From NCBI GenBank assembly GCA_047602475.1, contig JASGHE010000003.1:744001-808000 (forward strand): a DNA stretch of 64,000 nucleotides, read 5' to 3'. This stretch comes from JAEUIE01 sp047602475 (GTDB taxonomy: Bacteria; Planctomycetota; Planctomycetia; Gemmatales; HRBIN36). Positions 16,913 through 26,511 of the stretch are shown here, piece after piece. Numbering within the stretch: position 1 is the first letter of the stretch; each line of letters opens with the position of its first letter. The translations under genes were made by a program, and so were the position numbers. Below the pieces are notes generated by a model. That model made no database searches. It was not told the DNA's origin and saw only the letters and a list, made by a program, of their open reading frames with translations.

Positions 16913-16988
16913 ATACCAGCCCGCAGCGCTAGCAAGGGAACGCCAAGCAAAGGTGAAGCGCTCCCTTGCTAGCGCTGCGGGCTGGTAT
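16913..16988. repeat. Palindrome with ATACCAGCCCGCAGCGC arms
   Basis: A 76-bp inverted repeat. The arms, ATACCAGCCCGCAGCGCTAG continuing with CAAGGGA and the inverse, are each about 30 bp, with a loop of about 17 bp. It lies between the Trm112 start and the stop codon of the FG-GAP gene, three bases from the latter. Single copy in the window. Confidence 0.9.
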
Positions 16989-16991
16989 GGT

Positions 16992-18245
16992 TTACTTCTG
17001 CCGCACCTGTTCGTGGTAGTACACACCCTTCTTATTGCTGATGACGATATCGAGCAGACCATCGCCGTTGACGTCGGCGACGGTGAACTGGGTGCCGACG
17101 CCCGAATCAGTGTCAATGATGTAGGGGGTGAAGTCGATGAGGCCATCCTTGTTCTTCTTGGCCTTGAACCAGTAGACCATGGCGGGCCAGTCGGAGCCCG
17201 GTTCGTTGCGGCCATGCGACCACCAACGCTTCCCGGTGACGAGGTCCTTCATGCCATCGCCATCGATATCGACGAAGTGGGCGGCATGGGTTTCGGACAT
17301 GTACTGCGGGAACAGGTCGCGCCGTTCAAAAGCGCCGTCGCCCCGTTGCTTGTGCCACCAGATGCCGAACTGGTGGGCGGAGGTGGAGATAACATCAGCC
17401 TTCTTGTCGTTATCCATATCGATGGTGAACATGTCGGCACAGGCAGGGCCGAGGTTGGCGGCGTGGAACTTCCAGGGGGTTTTGCCATCGTAGTTTTCGG
17501 GGTGTTCCCACCAGCCACCGGTGCAGATGACATCCAGCCGGCCATCCCCGTTGATGTCGCCGACGCCGAGGCCATGGGAGAACTTCTGGGTGCCGGGGAT
17601 CATTTTTCCCGTGCGGGGAACGGGCTTGCCGTCTTTCATTTCAGGAGGCACGCTCGGTTCGGAGATGGGGTGCATCTCCCACTCGGCGTAGGGATCTTTG
17701 GCGGGGGAGAACCAGGCCATCTGTCCTTCGTTATCGACACCTGGTTTGCCCTTGGGCTGGAACCCCATGATCAGCACCTTCTTGCCGGTGCCAAACAGGT
17801 CTGCATACTGAGGCGTTTCGTTGCAGGCGCTGTGCCAGATCGGATGCTTCTTCCAGTGGACAGGCTTGCCCTTGGGGTTTTCGAGCCAGTAGCAGGGATC
17901 GCCGGGGAAGCCGACGACAACGAGGTCCATGTAGCCATCGCCATTGAGGTCTTCGGGCCAGCAGAAGAAGACCTTGCTGTAGTTGTGCTGGCCATCGCCG
18001 TATTTGCCGGGAGGCTGCATTTCGTGGCGGGTCCAGTTGGGGGCTTCGTACCAGTACTCGCCGACGAGGATGTCCTTCTTGCCATCGTTATTGACATCAG
18101 CGACGGCACAGCCTTCGGAGCGGAAGTTGGTATCGAGGACGTGCCGCTTCCAACTGATGGGCCCCGGTTGAGGCGGCTCAGCGGCGGTGAGGAACAATGG
18201 CAGGCTACAGGCGCACACCAGCAGAGCGGCAGAAAGGCGGGACAT
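16992..18245 (-). CDS. Secreted FG-GAP/VCBS repeat protein
   Basis: A 417-residue exported protein with a signal peptide ('ALLVCACSLPLFLTAAEP', about residues 5-23) and several Asp-rich calcium-binding repeats of the FG-GAP/VCBS type: 'DVNNDGKKD', 'DLNGDGYMD', 'DINGDGRLD', 'DMDNDKKAD', 'DIDGDGMKD' and 'DVNGDGLLD'. Such six- or seven-bladed propellers are frequent in planctomycete secretomes and often bind ligands or glycans; no catalytic residues are evident. I start at the ATG at 18245, just before the signal peptide, rather than 17 codons upstream. Confidence 0.85.
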   Translation of the reverse strand: MSRLSAALLVCACSLPLFLTAAEPPQPGPISWKRHVLDTNFRSEGCAVADVNNDGKKDILVGEYWYEAPNWTRHEMQPPGKYGDGQHNYSKVFFCWPEDLNGDGYMDLVVVGFPGDPCYWLENPKGKPVHWKKHPIWHSACNETPQYADLFGTGKKVLIMGFQPKGKPGVDNEGQMAWFSPAKDPYAEWEMHPISEPSVPPEMKDGKPVPRTGKMIPGTQKFSHGLGVGDINGDGRLDVICTGGWWEHPENYDGKTPWKFHAANLGPACADMFTIDMDNDKKADVISTSAHQFGIWWHKQRGDGAFERRDLFPQYMSETHAAHFVDIDGDGMKDLVTGKRWWSHGRNEPGSDWPAMVYWFKAKKNKDGLIDFTPYIIDTDSGVGTQFTVADVNGDGLLDIVISNKKGVYYHEQVRQK

Positions 18246-18340
18246 GGGATGAATGCTCCAGGGGAGGGACAGCGAGGGCAGAGTGTTAGTATCCACACTG
18301 GAGGGGCGTTAAGCAAGAATAGCTTGCTATTTTATGGTTG

Positions 18341-18362
18341 CCATCACGCTCCGTCGTGATGG
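18341..18362. repeat. Short palindrome CCATCACG-CTCCGT-CGTGATGG
   Basis: A perfect 8-bp stem with a 6-base loop, in the 220-bp gap between the divergent FG-GAP and desaturase genes. It could be an operator or a relic of a larger repeat; nothing distinguishes these. Confidence 0.5.
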
Positions 18363-18467
18363 GGCGGAGACTGTATCGTGGTTGCAGGTGTTCATCCATA
18401 ATCGTCATTAGTATTGTTGTTCAGAACTTTCAAAATATAATGAAACATATCGAGAAGGAGCGTAATC

Positions 18468-19247
18468 ATGCAGCGCAATGATGAACGACTTCGACAGGTA
18501 GCCTGGCGGGACTTGGTGGATCTACGGTGGTGGGAATGTCTGTGGGAATTATCGTTACCTATCCCCTGGCTCGTGTTCTCTCTGGTGGGATATGGCTTAG
18601 AGCTTTGGCCGCTGGCTGTGCTAGGGTCGTTCTTTTTCTTTCTGACCGGGCTAAGGCTTTCCCATAACGCCCAGCATCATGCACTGGGCATCGGTCGGCT
18701 GGGGCACGATCTGGTGCTGGCGGTGTTGAGCATACTCATGCTGGCGAGCATGCACGCTGTCCGGGTGACCCATCTTCAGCATCACAAGCACTGCCTGGAT
18801 GATGACGATGTGGAAGCGGGGCATGTTCATCTGCCCTGGTGGCAGGCTATGCTCTACGGGCCGGTGTTTATCTACAGGCTCCATACCAATGCCTGGCGGC
18901 TGGGTTCACGCTCATCCCGGCGGTGGATACTGTTAGAACTCGTCTGGGTGGGCATCGTGCTGGGAGTGGCCTTCATTCAGGAAACGGTGCGATGGCATGT
19001 GCTGGCGATGCTCACCGGCGAATGCATGACAGCCTTCTTTGCCGTCTGGATTGTCCATCATGGCTGCGACGCCCATAACCAGATTGCACGAACCCAACGA
19101 GGCTGGCTCAAGAATATTGTCAGCTACAGCATGTTCTACCACCTGGAACATCATCTGTTCCCGGCGGTGCCGACGTGTCATCTGGATCGATTATCGCAGC
19201 GGCTGGATGTGCAGTGCCCGGAGGCAAGGGAGATGGAGGTGATTTGA
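18468..19247 (+). CDS. Membrane fatty acid desaturase family protein
   Basis: A 259-residue integral membrane di-iron enzyme. The three histidine boxes are present: HNAQHH (about residue 66), HLQHHKH (about 103) and HLEHH (about 224), plus 'HHGCDAHNQ' near 197, with four to five TM segments between them. The family inserts double bonds into acyl chains or hydroxylates related lipids using O2 and reductant. Start ATG is preceded by AAGGAG at seven bases. It is shorter than typical FADS desaturases (about 300-360), which fits the compact bacterial group; substrate not inferable. Confidence 0.87.
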   Translation: MQRNDERLRQVAWRDLVDLRWWECLWELSLPIPWLVFSLVGYGLELWPLAVLGSFFFFLTGLRLSHNAQHHALGIGRLGHDLVLAVLSILMLASMHAVRVTHLQHHKHCLDDDDVEAGHVHLPWWQAMLYGPVFIYRLHTNAWRLGSRSSRRWILLELVWVGIVLGVAFIQETVRWHVLAMLTGECMTAFFAVWIVHHGCDAHNQIARTQRGWLKNIVSYSMFYHLEHHLFPAVPTCHLDRLSQRLDVQCPEAREMEVI

Positions 19248-19249
19248 GT

Positions 19250-19319
19250 GTAGCTGAAGTCGTGAGACTTTCAGGCCGATAGTAGGGCATCCAGACCGAA
19301 GTCTCACGACTTCGGCTAC
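19250..19319. repeat. GTAG-footed hairpin pair, GTAGCCGAAGTC type
   Basis: A 70-bp inverted repeat: left GTAG-CTGAAGTC-GTGA-GACTTTCAG, right the inverse of GTAG-CCGAAGTC-GTGA-GACTTCGG. Each half is a REP-like unit with a GTAG foot and a GTGA loop on one strand. It lies 3 bp after the desaturase stop and 3 bp before the stop of the convergent WD40 gene. Confidence 0.88.
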
Positions 19320-19322
19320 CGG

Positions 19323-21378
19323 TTATTTATTCGCCGTTGTCTTGGCTGCTGCTTTCTGGGCGTCGCTGGCTTTCTGCATGCGGGCGACCTGGGTTTGAAC
19401 CAGTTGCAGCTCGGCGGTGGCGGCCTGGGCAGCGACCTGAGCAGGGGGTAACTGATCCTGTGCGCTCTTGACGGCGGCCTGCTTGGCGGGCAACTGCTGA
19501 GCGACGGCATTGTTGGCAACCTGGTACTTGCCCAGTTCCGCATGGGCGGCGGCCAGCTTATCCTGAGCGGGCTTGGCGGCGGCGAGCATCTGGGTGGCGT
19601 ATTGCTTGGCGGCAGCGAGCTCAGCAGTGTGCTTGCTGGCCAGGGCCTGGCTTTGCAGGGCGAACGTGGTGAGTTCAGCGCTGGTGCCGAGCCGGTCTGC
19701 AGCCTCCTTGGCTTTGACAGCGGCTTCGGTGAGGCGGACAGCGGCGAGTTCCTTGGCGGGCACCGCAGCCTCGGCGGCTTTTGCGGCGGCGAGCGTTGGA
19801 TCAGTAGCGGCTTGGTTGACCATGTCCTGCCAATGCTTGACGGCGGCGGCGGCATCGGTGCTCTGCTTTTGTACCGTAGTGAACTCGCTGGTTACCTTCT
19901 GCATGTTGGCTTGCAGCGAAGTCAGAGCCGTGGTCGTTTGAGTTTGCTTGATCTTGAGAGCTTCGAGCTTCTTGAGTGCCTCAGCCAGACGCTGATCGAG
20001 GCCAAGCGGATTGCTGACGACGGTGCCGATTTCCTTGCCATCAGCGGCGGCATAGTAGTGAACCTGGCCGATCCAATCGCCGGTGAGGACCTTGGTACCA
20101 TCGAAGGCCCAGGCAGCTTTGAGGGCGACATCGGGGGTGCCGGGAGTTTGCTTCTGCACTGCCCCGTCGCCGTTCCAGATTTTGGTGACACGATCGCGCC
20201 CGGTGCTGACGAGTCTGCCATCGTGATGATATTTGACGCTGAGCGCCCCGCCGCCATGGCGCCCAGGCCTTGACCTGGTTGCCGTTCTCCATCTCGAAGA
20301 GGCGAATCTGGGTGTCTTCACTGCTGGCAGCGAGGATGTTGCCATCCGACCGCCAGGAGACTTCGGTGACAGCCAGTTGCGGCCCACGGATGCCGATGAA
20401 CTCCTGCCCGCTGGCGGTTTCCCAGACAGCCAGGCCGCCGTTACGGTCGCCGGTGGCCAGGAGGACGCCATCAGGGCTGTATTCGAGGGCGGTCACCCAG
20501 TCGGTATGCTTCTTCAAGGTCTGCAGGACGGTCCCTTCCTTGATCGAATAGATACGCACCATTTTGGAAGCGTTGCCGACGGCGATCTGCGTTTGATCGG
20601 GGCTGATGTCAGCGGCAAGGATGGCGTCGGTCTCTTCGCCCAACTCAGTCACCCGGTTACCGGTCTTGATGTCGAAGACGACAGTCCGGCCCGATTGCCC
20701 ACCACGCCCGCCGGCAGCCAGGAGGAGCGAACCATTGCGACTGAACTTGAGGACGTTGACCTGGCCTTCGGGGAAGGGCAGCACGCCGATGACATCTTGG
20801 GTATCGGTGTGGTAGAGGATGATCGACTTGGCGCTGGCGACGGCGACGACCGGAGCCCACGGGCTGGCAGCGAGCGCGGTGACAGCGTTGCCACGAGGCG
20901 TTTTGACGAGCGGATCGAGCAGCATCGTATCGCCCGGCATGGGCGGCGGGCCTTCGGGCTTGCCACGGGAGGCGGTCTTGAGACTGAGATCCATCTTCGG
21001 TTTCATCGGGCCGGCTTTGCTGCCTGAGCTTTCGAGTGCCCCGCCTTTGATCCAGTTGGCTACCAGGTCGAGGTCTTTATCGGGCAGCTTGGGCGACTTC
21101 GGCGGCATCACCGGCTGTTCCTTGTGGGCCATCAGCAGATAGAGGGTGCTTTGATCCGGGTCGCCCGGTTCAACGATCTTGCCACGCCCGCTGCCTTCCA
21201 TGAGGGCGGTGAAGTTGACGAGGTTCAGGCCGCCCTGCTTCTTGTCCGGGTTGTGGCAACTGGCACACTTCTCCCGCAGCAGCGGCAGAACGTGGTCCTG
21301 GTAGGTGATCTTCTTGTCGTCGGCGGCAAGGAGACCAACCAGGGCGAGCATCATCATGATGGTGATCGTCGATCGCAT
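19323..21378 (-). CDS. Cytochrome c-like/WD40/coiled-coil protein, frameshifted
   Basis: A planctomycete protein of about 684 residues once a frameshift is corrected. The signal peptide ('TITIMMMLALVGLLAA') precedes a cytochrome c-type domain with 'CASCHNPDKKQGGLNL' and a distal 'PPKSPKLPDKDL' (PSCyt1/planctomycete cytochrome C family). WD40 repeats follow (about residues 155-445: 'TALAASPW', 'VNVLKFSRNG', 'VTALEYSPDG'), then an Ala/Gln/Lys-rich coiled coil of about 230 residues. The reading frame breaks near 20258-20265: 'NGNQVKAWA' continues as 'HGGGALSVKYHHDG' only in another frame, consistent with one extra base in GGCGCC. Last gene of the DUF1501/PPC/DUF1549 operon. Confidence 0.82.
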
Positions 21379-21423
21379 ACCCAAACTCCGAACCAATGTT
21401 TCGCACGGGTGTTGGGGTTGTCG

Positions 21424-21465
21424 CACCCCCTCACCCCTAACCCCTCTCCCTCCAGGGGAGAGGGG
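21424..21465. repeat. C/T-rich hairpin repeat
   Basis: CCCTCACCCCTAACCCCTCT followed by a CCCCTCTCCCTCCAGGGGAGAGGGG hairpin (given in parts). This 'CCCTCACCCCTAACC' string is a very widespread intergenic repeat type in bacterial genomes. It lies between the start of the WD40 gene and the stop of the DUF1549 gene. Confidence 0.6.
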
Positions 21466-21476
21466 AACCAGACAGC

Positions 21477-23912
21477 TTAATGATTAAACAAAAACTCCCG
21501 GCTGTTGAGGATGCCCCAGAAGACGTCTTCGAGAGCCTTCGGCTTATCCGCAGCGGTGTTGACGATGGAGCAGAGAGCGTTAAGTTCCTCGCGGCTGCAC
21601 TTGCGGTTGAGGCAACGCAGATAGAGGTCTTCAATGATCTCGGCTGGGGTTTTCTTGGCAGCCAGGGCACGGGTGATGACGCCGCCCGACTGCACCCGAT
21701 TGCTGACGGTGTCGCCGTTCAAGAGGTGCAGAGCTTGCGAGAGATTCGGTTCCATCTTCACTTCGCAGGAGCAAACCGTTTCACGGGTCGCCCGGCCGAA
21801 GGTGGTGAGGAAGTAGGTGCTCGCTTGGCCGTCAGCGATCTGCACGGCCCGGGCACCCAGCGGCAGCCCCTGGAACTTGTTCTTGGTCTCGGTCACCTGG
21901 GAGACGACATCCAGCAGCACTTCTGCACGCAGGCGGCGAACGGATGCCTTGGCGAAGTTGCGGGAATCGAGTTCGTTCGTCTCATTGGGCTGCGTCACCA
22001 GTTGATAGGTGCGGGACGTGCAGATATCACGGATGAGCTTGCGGAAGTCGTACTTGTTGGTTCGGAACCGGGTGCCAAGTTCCTGGAGAAGTTCATCGTT
22101 GGCGGCAGGGTTGCTAACCCGCACATCATCGACTGGTTCGACGATGCCCTTGCCAAAGAAATGAGTCCAGACGATGTTGGCAAGGTTGGTTGCGAAGTAA
22201 GGGTTCTTGTCGGAAGCGAGCCAGCCTGCCAGCACTTCACGACGATCCTTGCCGGCGACATTGGGTGTTTCGCCGCCGAGGAACTTGGGAGGCAGCGGCT
22301 TGCCCTTGGTGGGGTGATTGACTTCTCCGCCGCCGCCGTTGAAGACGATCAGTTCACGAGGGTCTTCCGCGCCCTTGCGGCCTACCTGCGAGAAGAACGA
22401 GGCGAAGCTGTAGTAGTCGTCCATCGTCCAGCGGTCGAACGGATGGTTATGGCACTGAGCACACTGAACCCGCATGCCCATGAAGACCTGAGCGACGTTC
22501 TCGGTCATCTTGAGCGTGTCGGTCTCCATCTGATAGAAGTTGGTGGCGGGGTTCGAGAACGTGCCGCCCTTGGAGGAGAGCAGTTCCTGCACCATCTGGT
22601 CCATGGGCACGTTGTTACTGATGCGATCCTGCAGCCAGTTGAAGTAGAGCAGGGTCGATTTATAGCTGACGTTGATGGTCGAGCGAATCTGGAGCAGCTC
22701 GGCCCACTTCATCACCCAGACTTCGACGAACTCCTTGCGACCGAGCAGGTCATCGACCAGCTTCTCACGCTTCTTGGGATCCTGATCATCGAGGAACTTC
22801 TTGACCTCTTCAGCGGTCGGCACGGTGCCGATGATGTCGAGGAAAACCCGGCGGAGGAAGGTGGCGTCGTCGCAAATGCCGGAGGGGGACATCCGCAGCT
22901 TCTTGAGCTTGTTGAAGACCAGCGTATCGATGTAGTTGTTCTCGGGCACGTTCGGGAAGGTGAACTGCAAGCCTTTGGGCAGCACGATGAAGGGCACGCC
23001 GGTGTTGAAGGTTTCAAAGCGGGCCGAGATGAACGCCTCGCCCCGTTCGCCGGCGGTGACGAAGCCTTCCTGCGAGACGGCTGCGGAACGATCGTTGTTC
23101 GACATGAAGAAGGCGAGGTGGGTCACATCACGGTCGGAGCCATCGGAATACTTGGCCCGAACGGTGAGCTTCTGAGTTTCGCCTTTGCCATCGAGCACGG
23201 CTGCCTTGGGATAGAGTTCGAGAGAAACGGGCTTGGCGACGGTGGCTGCATCCTGTGGAGCGCCGGCCTGAAGCCAGCGGACGATTTCGTTGTAGAGTTC
23301 GCCGCCCTCTTCCATTTTCTTGCCGCCGGTGTGGGGCACCTTGCCCACACTCTTTTCGAGGAGCATGCTTGCTTCGGGCACGGCCAGGTTGAGGCGTCGG
23401 CCATTCAGTTCGCGGGTCAGGCGGTAGTGATCGCCATCGGGGTCGAAACCGAAGAGTGACAGGCGGAAGCCATCCTTGCCACGGGCAGCGCCATGGCAGG
23501 AGCCGACGTTGCAGCCCGTCTTCATGAAGACGGGCATGACATCGAGCTTGAAGCTGATGGGGCGATCAGCAGTGGCATCCTTGACGACGACGGGAACAAC
23601 CACATCGCGCCCAGCGTAGCTGATCTTGAGTTCAGTGGTGCCATCTTTGACCGGGTAGAGGGTGCTCTTATCGAGCTTGACCAGGCTGCCGTCTTTGAGT
23701 TGGGGTGTAACCTGGGCGGTGACATCACGAGTGATGCCATCGCTGAAGGTGGCCTGGACGACGAACGACTGTCGATCGCGCATGGTGTTGAGGTTGATGT
23801 CGGCGGGGTAGACGGCGACCGAGGTGAGGGTCGGAGCGGCGGAGGGCGCGGGTTCGCTAGCACCTAAGGCGGTGATTATCAGCAAGCTCAGTGTAACAAA
23901 CGTGTATCGCAT
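21477..23912 (-). CDS. DUF1549/DUF1553 protein with Ig-like and cytochrome-like domains
   Basis: An 811-residue exported protein of the large planctomycete PSCyt2/PSD1 class. A signal peptide ('FVTLSLLIITALGAS') precedes a BIG2-like immunoglobulin domain (about residues 25-115), a 'KTGCNVGSCHGAARGKDGF' cytochrome-like segment, a second Ig-like domain, DUF1549 (from 'YIDTLVFNKLKKL', with 'FLRRVFLDIIGTVPTAEEV') and DUF1553 ('CAQCHNHPFDRW' inside, end 'LNSREFLFNH'). The families are abundant in planctomycetes and often co-encoded with DUF1501; their biochemical role is not established, but degradation of sulfated or complex polymers has been proposed from context. Start taken at ATG 23912 before the signal peptide. 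Confidence 0.9.
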   Translation of the reverse strand: MRYTFVTLSLLIITALGASEPAPSAAPTLTSVAVYPADINLNTMRDRQSFVVQATFSDGITRDVTAQVTPQLKDGSLVKLDKSTLYPVKDGTTELKISYAGRDVVVPVVVKDATADRPISFKLDVMPVFMKTGCNVGSCHGAARGKDGFRLSLFGFDPDGDHYRLTRELNGRRLNLAVPEASMLLEKSVGKVPHTGGKKMEEGGELYNEIVRWLQAGAPQDAATVAKPVSLELYPKAAVLDGKGETQKLTVRAKYSDGSDRDVTHLAFFMSNNDRSAAVSQEGFVTAGERGEAFISARFETFNTGVPFIVLPKGLQFTFPNVPENNYIDTLVFNKLKKLRMSPSGICDDATFLRRVFLDIIGTVPTAEEVKKFLDDQDPKKREKLVDDLLGRKEFVEVWVMKWAELLQIRSTINVSYKSTLLYFNWLQDRISNNVPMDQMVQELLSSKGGTFSNPATNFYQMETDTLKMTENVAQVFMGMRVQCAQCHNHPFDRWTMDDYYSFASFFSQVGRKGAEDPRELIVFNGGGGEVNHPTKGKPLPPKFLGGETPNVAGKDRREVLAGWLASDKNPYFATNLANIVWTHFFGKGIVEPVDDVRVSNPAANDELLQELGTRFRTNKYDFRKLIRDICTSRTYQLVTQPNETNELDSRNFAKASVRRLRAEVLLDVVSQVTETKNKFQGLPLGARAVQIADGQASTYFLTTFGRATRETVCSCEVKMEPNLSQALHLLNGDTVSNRVQSGGVITRALAAKKTPAEIIEDLYLRCLNRKCSREELNALCSIVNTAADKPKALEDVFWGILNSREFLFNH

Positions 23913-23960
23913 GATCGGGTGACTCCCGAGGTGTAGTAAGTGTGTCGTATTCATGAGAGG

Positions 23961-26405
23961 TTACGGCTTCCCTCCCGCGGCTGCCTTTTCCTTCTCCGCC
24001 TGTTCCACTCGCAGCTTCTCCAGCCGGGAGAGTTTCTTCTCCGTCTTGGCTGGTGCTGCGGCGGGGGCCGGCGTGGCGGCTGCCACCTTTACCGGCTGGT
24101 TGGCCTTGGGGGCGACCGGTGCATCGATACGGAGAACGGTGCCGCCGATCTGGTGCAGCATCTGTTCGCCCTGTTCGGGGATGTAGACCTGAGCGAAGAT
24201 GCCCTGATGCTGGCCGGGGGGGCTGTCTTTCTGCGTCGTCAGCTTGACCACGATCTCTTTGGTATCCTTGGTCACGTCCATCACGGGGGCCTTCACGTTA
24301 TGAGGCAGGCCGACGACATGGACTTTCGCAACACCTTCAAACGGCTTGGTGATGGCGAGCTTGCAGAGCAGTTCGGTCTCCTTGCCCTGTTCGACGGCGG
24401 GGCGATCCATGCTCATCGACATGTACGGAGCGCCGACATCGAGGGTGATCAACTGCGACGACACCCAGGCGGGGCCGAAGCCGGTCTCAGCGAAAGCAAT
24501 AACGCAGATCTTCCACTTTCGCACCGGGGCGTTGGGGGCGGCGTTGATCGGGTAGTCGAACACCTCTTTGTCGCCGGGCACGGTGACGCCACTGGCCGAA
24601 CCGATACCGGGCGGGTTCCAGAGCATGTAGACGTTGACCGGTTGCTTGAAGTCCTTGTTACGTTCGACTTTCACCTTCAGATTCGTCGCCCCGTTCTGTA
24701 CCAGCGGAGCCTTGGGCTGTTCCAGAGAGACCTTGAACGGCACTTCCTGGGTAACAGCCATGGCGGCATGATAGGTATCGAAGGCGATGTAGCTGCCGAC
24801 GTTCTGGACGTAAACGAGATCAGCCCGGAGCTTCATGCCGCCATCGATGTTGACCTTCGGATCGGTGTGCTTGACACGCAGATCGACGAGGTTGCCGGCA
24901 ATAGGGGCGTCAGCGGCGGCGTTGACGACCACCGGCACCGCATCGACATTATCAGCCATCACATCGCAATCAAGGGTCAACCCCTTGGGCAGGTTCTTGG
25001 CATAGACCTGCATCGGCCCGCCGAAGTTGGAGCGACTGGCGTAGGTGAGCACGGCCATGCGGTTGCCCCGGGGAACAGCGACGGTCTGACGATCCTGATT
25101 CGGTTGATTGTTGCCATCGACCTTGGGGAAGAAGGTGCTGACAGTAGGCACTACGGGAGTGAACTCGACCCGGTACGTGAACGTGGGGCCACCCTTCATC
25201 AGATGATCGTGGAGATGCAGCACATATTCGCCGTCAGCAGGGGCGGCCCAGCGGAAGTAGGAATCGGGCTTGATCGCATCATCATCGCCGACGAGATACC
25301 CACCATCGGCTTTGTGCATGTGCATGACCGAATCGAGCGGAGAACGAATACGCCGGGCGTAACAATGCACGTCAAAGGTTTGTCCCTTGGTCGCTTTGAA
25401 ACGGTACCAGTCGTGCTCGTTGGGAGCACTGATAATGCCGTTGATGGCCTGGGTGTTCACGTCGAAGACGTTGGGTTTGGCCAGTTCGCTGGGGCCGGCT
25501 TCGACATAATTGCCGAGGGTGCTCAATCGGAAGGGCAGAGGCGAAGGGGAAACGCCACCCGCATCCTGCATGAAGATGCCGAAGTTGGGGTCGAGCGTGG
25601 TCGGCAGCTTGATCTTCTGCTTGACCGGTCCGCCGGCATCGCCGAGGAAGGTGACTTCGACCTCTTCACCGAGCTTGCCGCCGGCGGGGATGCAGGCGAC
25701 GGGGCGGGGGAAGGTGCCGACGTGGAGACGATAACGGCATTCGCCGTTTCCGCCGTAACTGGTCTCGCGCACCATGATGGTGTAGGTGCCATCTTCGGGG
25801 ATGATCACACTCATGACACCATCTTGAGCAGCAAAGGCGCTGTCATCGCTGGTGGCTATTTCAAACCGCTTGCTGTTGAGGATGGCGATGGCTGGATCGA
25901 ACACGGTCTGATTGGCGAGCCGCATGCCTTCGATCTCGACCGAGAGACGCTGGCCCTTCTTGCATTCGACTGAGAAGTAATCGACATCTTCATTATCAAT
26001 GGTGCCGGTCACGGTGACGTTGAGCGGTATCTTCTGCGGGCTCTTGAAGTCGTTGTTCGGTTCCTTCTCAGCGACTTCGGGCAGAGCGCCGACGAAGATC
26101 GTCTTCAGATCGCTGATGCCGGTCGCGGTGCGGACCCGCATGCTGTGCTGACCAAGCCGGGCATCCGGTGCGATCTTGATCTTGGCTTTGACGACATTGT
26201 CGTTGACGACTTCGATCTTGCCGACCGTGAACCCGGGGGAGTAGCAGAGGATTTCCTGAGCGTCCTTCAGGCGTGCGCCGTTGAAGGTGAACTCGACCTC
26301 GGTGCCACGCTGGCCGCCACGGGGGGTGATCACGCCGAGGTTGGGGGAGGCAGCGTAGCAGAACGCGGGCATCAACAACAGCAGTGCAAGGCAAAATCGT
26401 CGCAT
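23961..26405 (-). CDS. PPC-domain secreted protein
   Basis: An 814-residue exported protein. Signal peptide 'FCLALLLLMPAFCYAA' at residues 4-19, followed by an IPT/TIG-like start ('ITPRGGQRGTEVEFTFNG'), a bacterial pre-peptidase C-terminal domain ('EKEPNNDFKSPQKI...VDYFSVECKKGQRL'), more beta-sandwich regions with a second PPC-like stretch ('NEHDWYRFKATKGQTF'), and an Ala/Pro/Lys-rich, highly basic C-terminal tail of about 60 residues. No catalytic domain is visible, so it is probably an accessory binding or scaffold protein of the same operon as the DUF1501 and DUF1549 genes on either side. Start ATG 26405 was chosen at the signal peptide; upstream codons run into a palindrome. Confidence 0.85.
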   Translation of the reverse strand: MRRFCLALLLLMPAFCYAASPNLGVITPRGGQRGTEVEFTFNGARLKDAQEILCYSPGFTVGKIEVVNDNVVKAKIKIAPDARLGQHSMRVRTATGISDLKTIFVGALPEVAEKEPNNDFKSPQKIPLNVTVTGTIDNEDVDYFSVECKKGQRLSVEIEGMRLANQTVFDPAIAILNSKRFEIATSDDSAFAAQDGVMSVIIPEDGTYTIMVRETSYGGNGECRYRLHVGTFPRPVACIPAGGKLGEEVEVTFLGDAGGPVKQKIKLPTTLDPNFGIFMQDAGGVSPSPLPFRLSTLGNYVEAGPSELAKPNVFDVNTQAINGIISAPNEHDWYRFKATKGQTFDVHCYARRIRSPLDSVMHMHKADGGYLVGDDDAIKPDSYFRWAAPADGEYVLHLHDHLMKGGPTFTYRVEFTPVVPTVSTFFPKVDGNNQPNQDRQTVAVPRGNRMAVLTYASRSNFGGPMQVYAKNLPKGLTLDCDVMADNVDAVPVVVNAAADAPIAGNLVDLRVKHTDPKVNIDGGMKLRADLVYVQNVGSYIAFDTYHAAMAVTQEVPFKVSLEQPKAPLVQNGATNLKVKVERNKDFKQPVNVYMLWNPPGIGSASGVTVPGDKEVFDYPINAAPNAPVRKWKICVIAFAETGFGPAWVSSQLITLDVGAPYMSMSMDRPAVEQGKETELLCKLAITKPFEGVAKVHVVGLPHNVKAPVMDVTKDTKEIVVKLTTQKDSPPGQHQGIFAQVYIPEQGEQMLHQIGGTVLRIDAPVAPKANQPVKVAAATPAPAAAPAKTEKKLSRLEKLRVEQAEKEKAAAGGKP

Positions 26406-26425
26406 GGAAGTTCTCACGGATACAT

Positions 26426-26495
26426 CAGAGCCGGAAGCGTAAGCGACGGACATATCTGTTATGAAAATGTACCGTCGCTCACGCTTCCGGCTCTG
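26426..26495. repeat. CAGAGCCGGAAGCG palindrome
   Basis: A 70-bp inverted repeat: left CAGAGCCGGAAGCGTAAGCG continuing ACGG, right CCGTCGCTCACGCTTCCGGC continuing TCTG, with about 20 bp between. Sits in the 106-bp gap between the DUF1501 stop and the PPC start, inside what looks like an operon, so it is unlikely to be a full terminator. Single copy here. Confidence 0.9.
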
Positions 26496-26511
26496 TCTGG
26501 TTCTTCGTTAC

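Noticed and set aside
21480..23459. 659-codon plus-strand frame opposite the DUF1549 gene
   Set aside because: Mirror of the real gene; composition (His, Asp, Val-rich) is typical of antisense frames here.
23940..25973. 677-codon plus-strand frame opposite the PPC gene
   Set aside because: Antisense shadow with no domain signal; the minus-strand protein has a signal peptide and clear domains.
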